Source: a virus
Length of the DNA: 24,780 nucleotides
Direction: 5' to 3' (one strand)
Virus record (IMG/VR): IMGVR_UViG_3300044825_002888
Location: 1-24,780 of that record
Positions 21,741 through 24,780 of this stretch are shown piece by piece. The first letter of the stretch is position 1. Every line of letters begins with the position of its first letter. Made by a program: the position numbers and the translations under genes. The notes under the pieces were generated by a model. It worked only from the letters and a program-made list of their open reading frames with translations. It ran no database searches and was not told the DNA's origin.

Positions 21741-22377
21741 TTTACTGAGATTTAATTTCAATCAAAAATATATCGTCTTGGATACTGAGACGGAAGGATT
21801 GAATCTTTTACATTCAAGACCTTGGCAGATTGCGTGGATTGAAGCTGTTGGCAAAAAAATCGTTTCTCGTCAAGAGAGATACATTTATTGGCCAGATTTG
21901 AAAATGAGCGAAGGTGCCGCTAAGATTACTGGATTTGACTATGGCAAATATCGTTCTCTCGCCAAAAGCCCTAGAGAAGTTTGGGATGAGTTCTGTCCAC
22001 TTTTAGATAATCATCTTGAAGATAGTAAAACAAAAATCATTGGCCAAAATATTCTTGGCTTTGATGTTTATATGCTCAATTCATGGCAGAGAGCAATGGG
22101 TTTAGATTCCAACTTCAATTATGTGAATCGCGTGCTTGATACAAAAGCAATGGCAATGGCAATCGCTAAAGAGTGCAAGTCTGTTGACCCCGATGACTTG
22201 ATTTGCTGGCAGTATCGTTGGCTAAACCATCGTGAAAAAGGAATCAAAACAAGTCAAGCTCATCTACTCAAGCATTACAACATTGACCATGATCCAAGCA
22301 AGCTTCATAACGCATTAGTGGACATTGAGATGACATTCGCTATTTTTCAGAAGCAGATTTTTGAGATAGAAATTTGA
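21730..22377 (+). CDS. DEDDh 3'-5' exonuclease (DnaQ-like proofreading)
   Basis: A 215-residue exonuclease with all five DEDDh residues: D18 and E20 in VLDTETEGL, D112 in GQNILGFDVYML, and H193 and D198 in LHNALVDIEM. This is the DnaQ/PolC-exo family, which removes mispaired 3' ends during synthesis. The ATG at 21730 is well supported: GGGAGG lies 9 nt before it, at the end of the PHP gene, and MKDNLLRFNFNQKYIVLDTE brings the first motif close to the N-terminus. It is placed between the PHP and palm genes of the polymerase, so it should supply proofreading in trans. The order PHP, exo, pol recalls the domain order of PolC, where the exonuclease is inserted within PHP. Confidence 0.92.
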   Translation: MKDNLLRFNFNQKYIVLDTETEGLNLLHSRPWQIAWIEAVGKKIVSRQERYIYWPDLKMSEGAAKITGFDYGKYRSLAKSPREVWDEFCPLLDNHLEDSKTKIIGQNILGFDVYMLNSWQRAMGLDSNFNYVNRVLDTKAMAMAIAKECKSVDPDDLICWQYRWLNHREKGIKTSQAHLLKHYNIDHDPSKLHNALVDIEMTFAIFQKQIFEIEI

Positions 22378-22402
22378 AATATCACTGTCAAAATTTTATC
22401 AT
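22374..22402 (+). promoter_or_regulatory. Candidate promoter of the homing endonuclease gene
   Basis: TTGAAA (22374-22379, overlapping the exonuclease stop), 17 nt, TATCAT (22397-22402), then 6 nt to the ATG. Same layout as the stronger promoters in this window. Confidence 0.45.
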
Positions 22403-22408
22403 TATTAA

Positions 22409-23203
22409 ATGAAAGATTTAATTATTGAACGATATAAAAATGGCGAAGCATATACAAAGATAGCTAAAAGTATAAAAAAATCAAGTAGATATGTTAGACG
22501 TATTTTAGTTGAAAATAATATTTTTATTAGGAATCTTTCTCAATCACATGAAATATATAGTTTTGATAAAGCTTTTTTCAAGAAAATAGATAATGAAGAG
22601 AAAGCTTATATATTAGGATTTTTATATGCCGATGGAAATGTATGTAAAAACATTATGCAAATTTGCCTACATAAAAAAGACGAAGAAATTTTACAACTTA
22701 TTAAAAATGCTTTAAAATCAAATCATAAAATAGTTAATGATCGTGGGTATGTGAGATTTAGAATAGGAAATGAAGAATTAGTTAGGGACTTATTGGATAA
22801 AGGAATTTGTGAAAGAAAAACATTTAAATTAAAATTTCCTAATGAAAAAATTTTACCAAAAAACTTGCAAAGACATTTTATTAGAGGATATTTTGATGGA
22901 GACGGATGCATTAAAAAGGGATTTTGTAAAAAAAATAATTATGTCACATGGGGATTCGAAATCATTTCTTGTCTAGATTTTCTCACAAAAATAAATTTCA
23001 TATTATATGAGGATGCGGGAATTAATTTAGCGAATCTGCATAAAGAAAAGAGAAGAGAAAATCCAATTTATTATCTAAGACATGGAGGAACTTCTTCGAA
23101 AAGACTTTCTTTAATTTACAATTATCTATATAAAAATTCCAGTTTTCATCTTCAAAGAAAAAAAGAAAAGTTTGAATTAATACTTAATAACATCTCCAAT
23201 TAA
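22409..23203 (+). CDS. LAGLIDADG homing endonuclease with N-terminal HTH
   Basis: A 264-residue free-standing homing endonuclease. Residues 1-40 (IIERYKNGEAYTKIAKSIKK, SSRYVRRILVENN) form a helix-turn-helix. Two LAGLIDADG helices follow: AYILGFLYADG (66-76, catalytic D75) and HFIRGYFDGDG (156-166, catalytic D165), so it can act as a monomer. Such enzymes cut an allele lacking the insert and spread by repair copying. The gene is very AT-rich, with AAA, ATA and TTA codons dominating, unlike the exonuclease before it. It sits 31 bp after the exonuclease stop and 1 bp before the polymerase core start. No intein splicing motifs or intron boundaries are apparent, so it appears to be an intergenic mobile gene. 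Confidence 0.92.
   Translation: MKDLIIERYKNGEAYTKIAKSIKKSSRYVRRILVENNIFIRNLSQSHEIYSFDKAFFKKIDNEEKAYILGFLYADGNVCKNIMQICLHKKDEEILQLIKNALKSNHKIVNDRGYVRFRIGNEELVRDLLDKGICERKTFKLKFPNEKILPKNLQRHFIRGYFDGDGCIKKGFCKKNNYVTWGFEIISCLDFLTKINFILYEDAGINLANLHKEKRRENPIYYLRHGGTSSKRLSLIYNYLYKNSSFHLQRKKEKFELILNNISN
22409..23203 (+). mobile_element. Homing endonuclease insertion in the polymerase locus
   Basis: The endonuclease gene and its own promoter-like sequence form a compact insert between the exonuclease and polymerase-core genes. The sharp AT-rich composition, which continues into the first about 490 bp of the core gene, fits lateral gain. Exact insert ends cannot be set without an empty-site relative. 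Confidence 0.55.
23172..23200 (+). promoter_or_regulatory. Weak candidate promoter of the polymerase core gene
   Basis: TTGAAT (23172-23177), 17 nt, TCCAAT (23195-23200), 4 nt, ATG. The -10 hexamer matches the consensus in 4 of 6 places. It lies inside the endonuclease gene, so overlap with coding sequence may explain it. Confidence 0.28.
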
Positions 23204-23204
23204 C

Positions 23205-24780
23205 ATGATAGAAAATTTTCAAAAATATGAATACCCAACACAGCCTGGATTACTTCTTCCATCTGTCCATATCGAAGAAAAATATTATAAAGAATTAAAT
23301 ATTCCAACTTCTTCTTCAAATTTTGAATTCATCAAGGCTCTTTGCAGAAAGGCAATTAAAGATTATGGGATTGATAAATTAGAAAATCGCAAAACTTATT
23401 ATGATAGATGTTTATCTGAGCTAAATTTAATTAATGAATTAGGTTTTGTAGATTATTTTTTATTAAATTGGGATGTTTTAAATTTTTGCAAAGAACAAAA
23501 AATTCCGACTGGTCCTGGCCGTGGATCAGCAGCAGGTTCATTAGTTTTATTTCTTATTGGAGTGACAAAAGTTGATCCAGTTAAATATAATCTATATTTT
23601 GAGAGATTTATTTCTAAGTCTCGTTTTCGAAAATTTACAGTTGATGGAGTTGAATATTATGATGGTAGTATGGCTCCTGATGTTGATAACGATATTGCTT
23701 ATGAACGCCGCCAAGAAGTGATCAAATTTATTGAAGAGAAATACTCTGGTAAAACATGTAAAATTCTTACGCTCAATACTTTGAGCAGCAAGCTTTGCGT
23801 GAAAGAGTGCGGAAAGCTTGTTGGAGAACTGCCAGAATCAGCAGTTAACGAAATCAGCGACTTGATTCCAAAGAAGTTTGGTAAAGTGGCTTCGCTCAAG
23901 AACGCTTGCGAAGAGAGCGATAAGTTTAAAGAGTGGGCATCTGATAATAAAAAAATCTTTGAAATTGCTTTGAAGCTGGAAGGCTTGATTAAGAATACAG
24001 GAGTTCACCCATCTGGCATTGCAATCAGCCATTACAACTTGGAAGAGATTATGCCACTGCAAACAACTGGCGATGGCGACTTGGTTTCTGGTTATGACAT
24101 GAATGACGTTGCAAGTTTGTGTGTGAAATTTGATATTCTTGGCTTGCGAACGCTTTCAGTGATTCATGATGTTTGTAAGCAGATTGGTTTTGACATTACA
24201 ACCTTGGATTTGCAAAGCAGGGAAATCTATGATCATCTTCAAAACCTGCAAACTCCGCAGGGACTCTTTCAAATCGAAGCTGATACAAACTTTAAAGTTG
24301 CACAAAAGGTTCGACCAAAGAGCCTTGAAGAGCTTTCTGCTGTGGTAGCTATTGCACGCCCTGGAGCCTTGGACTTCTTAGACCGATATGCGCAATATGT
24401 TAATACTGGCGACTTCCAAAGCGTTCATCCTTTCTTTGATGATATTCTGCAATACACTGGCGGTATTCCATTGTATCAAGAACAGTTGATGCGAATGGCT
24501 GTAAAGGTTGGTTTCACCTTGGATGAATCTGAACAGCTTAGAAGAATCGTGGGTAAGAAGAAGGTTGATCAAATGTCTTCTTGGCAAGACAAGATCAAGG
24601 AGAAAATTCAGCAAAACAATCTCGACCCCGTTATTGGAGAAGTGTTATGGAAAGTTGCAGAAGACTCGGCAAACTATTCCTTTAATAAATCTCACTCCAT
24701 CTCTTATGCTATTCTTGCTGCTTGGACACTATATCTCAAATTCAAACATCCTCAAAATTTCTTTTTGAGCTTGCTGAAAA
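23205..24780 (+). CDS. DNA polymerase III alpha catalytic core (separate gene, 3' end outside window)
   Basis: The frame is open for 525 codons to the right edge. It begins in the linker after PHP and carries the C-family palm and fingers: GPGRGSAAGS (residues 103-112), the catalytic motif APDVDNDI (D159, D161), GVHPSGIAIS (266-275), KFDILGLRTL with the third aspartate D310, then AVVAIARPGALDF, IPLYQEQLMRMA and SANYSFNKSHSISYA. All three catalytic aspartates are present. An extra loop (FRKFTVDGVEYYDGSM) lies just before PDVD. It has no PHP domain of its own; that is encoded upstream as a separate gene. The ATG is 1 bp after the endonuclease stop. Codon use changes near residue 163: leucine TTA is used 11 times before, and twice in the about 360 codons after. 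Confidence 0.9.
   Translation, partial: MIENFQKYEYPTQPGLLLPSVHIEEKYYKELNIPTSSSNFEFIKALCRKAIKDYGIDKLENRKTYYDRCLSELNLINELGFVDYFLLNWDVLNFCKEQKIPTGPGRGSAAGSLVLFLIGVTKVDPVKYNLYFERFISKSRFRKFTVDGVEYYDGSMAPDVDNDIAYERRQEVIKFIEEKYSGKTCKILTLNTLSSKLCVKECGKLVGELPESAVNEISDLIPKKFGKVASLKNACEESDKFKEWASDNKKIFEIALKLEGLIKNTGVHPSGIAISHYNLEEIMPLQTTGDGDLVSGYDMNDVASLCVKFDILGLRTLSVIHDVCKQIGFDITTLDLQSREIYDHLQNLQTPQGLFQIEADTNFKVAQKVRPKSLEELSAVVAIARPGALDFLDRYAQYVNTGDFQSVHPFFDDILQYTGGIPLYQEQLMRMAVKVGFTLDESEQLRRIVGKKKVDQMSSWQDKIKEKIQQNNLDPVIGEVLWKVAEDSANYSFNKSHSISYAILAAWTLYLKFKHPQNFFLSLLK

Noticed and set aside
20994-23205. Group I or II intron joining PHP and core
   Set aside because: Intergenic spaces are only 31 bp and 1 bp, too short for intron RNA, and the exonuclease is a complete gene.
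20994-24780. Split polymerase explained by an intein
   Set aside because: The endonuclease gene has its own ATG, helix-turn-helix and stop, with no N-terminal Cys/Ser splice block, no block B TxxH and no C-terminal HN next to the core gene. The exonuclease gene also lies between.

Overview
This looks like an internal piece of a large double-stranded DNA tailed phage genome (Caudoviricetes), probably aquatic and with a bacterial host. The DNA is AT-rich and almost wholly coding, genes overlap by a few bases, and there are two long divergent gene arrays. The gene content is typical of large lytic phages: phage-type ribonucleotide reductase, dUTPase, dNMP kinase, RecA-like recombinase, DnaB-like helicase, Toprim primase, SSB, a small sigma factor, a C-family (PolIII alpha) DNA polymerase, and many sugar-modifying genes. 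I see no integrase, transposase, tRNA or CRISPR array.

Left arm (1-7308, minus strand, transcribed leftward). From the divergent region outward: an unknown 95-residue protein, dUTPase, dNMP kinase, a sigma-70-family factor, SSB, a GT-B glycosyltransferase, a minimal Hsp20, then a Rho-independent terminator. Beyond it a new unit starts: an FmdB-like small protein, a 2OG-Fe(II) oxygenase, a sulfotransferase, a possible ssDNA/RNA-binding protein, and a large glycosyltransferase with a zinc ribbon and a DUF4214-like tail that runs off the left edge.

Divergent region (7309-7548). This 240 bp stretch is the only sizeable non-coding DNA. It holds two back-to-back TATAAATA motifs (the T4 late-promoter sequence), hairpins, an 11-bp inverted repeat, a purine-rich tract and a near-consensus sigma-70 promoter abutting nrdB.

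Right arm (7549-24780, plus strand). nrdB-nrdA and a two-domain protein of unknown role come first. A surface-sugar cassette follows: semiSWEET-like PQ-loop protein, GT-A glycosyltransferase, GT9-like protein, small DUF6165-like protein, GDP-mannose 4,6-dehydratase and FkbM-like methyltransferase. The replication and recombination block is next: RecA-like protein, small PD-(D/E)XK nuclease, DnaB helicase, primase, and a RecB/Cas4-like nuclease. The window ends in an unusual polymerase locus. A PolIII-alpha-type polymerase is divided into a PHP-domain gene and a palm/fingers gene, with a DEDDh proofreading exonuclease gene and a LAGLIDADG homing endonuclease gene between them.

Two observations stand out. 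First, the polymerase is split as PHP / exonuclease / homing endonuclease / catalytic core, and codon use shifts abruptly about 490 bp into the core gene. Second, several genes on both strands have a sigma-70-like promoter whose -10 box ends only 4-6 nt before the start codon (nrdB, the 95-residue gene at 16824, the PHP gene, the FmdB-like gene, the homing endonuclease, less surely others). That geometry predicts leaderless mRNAs.
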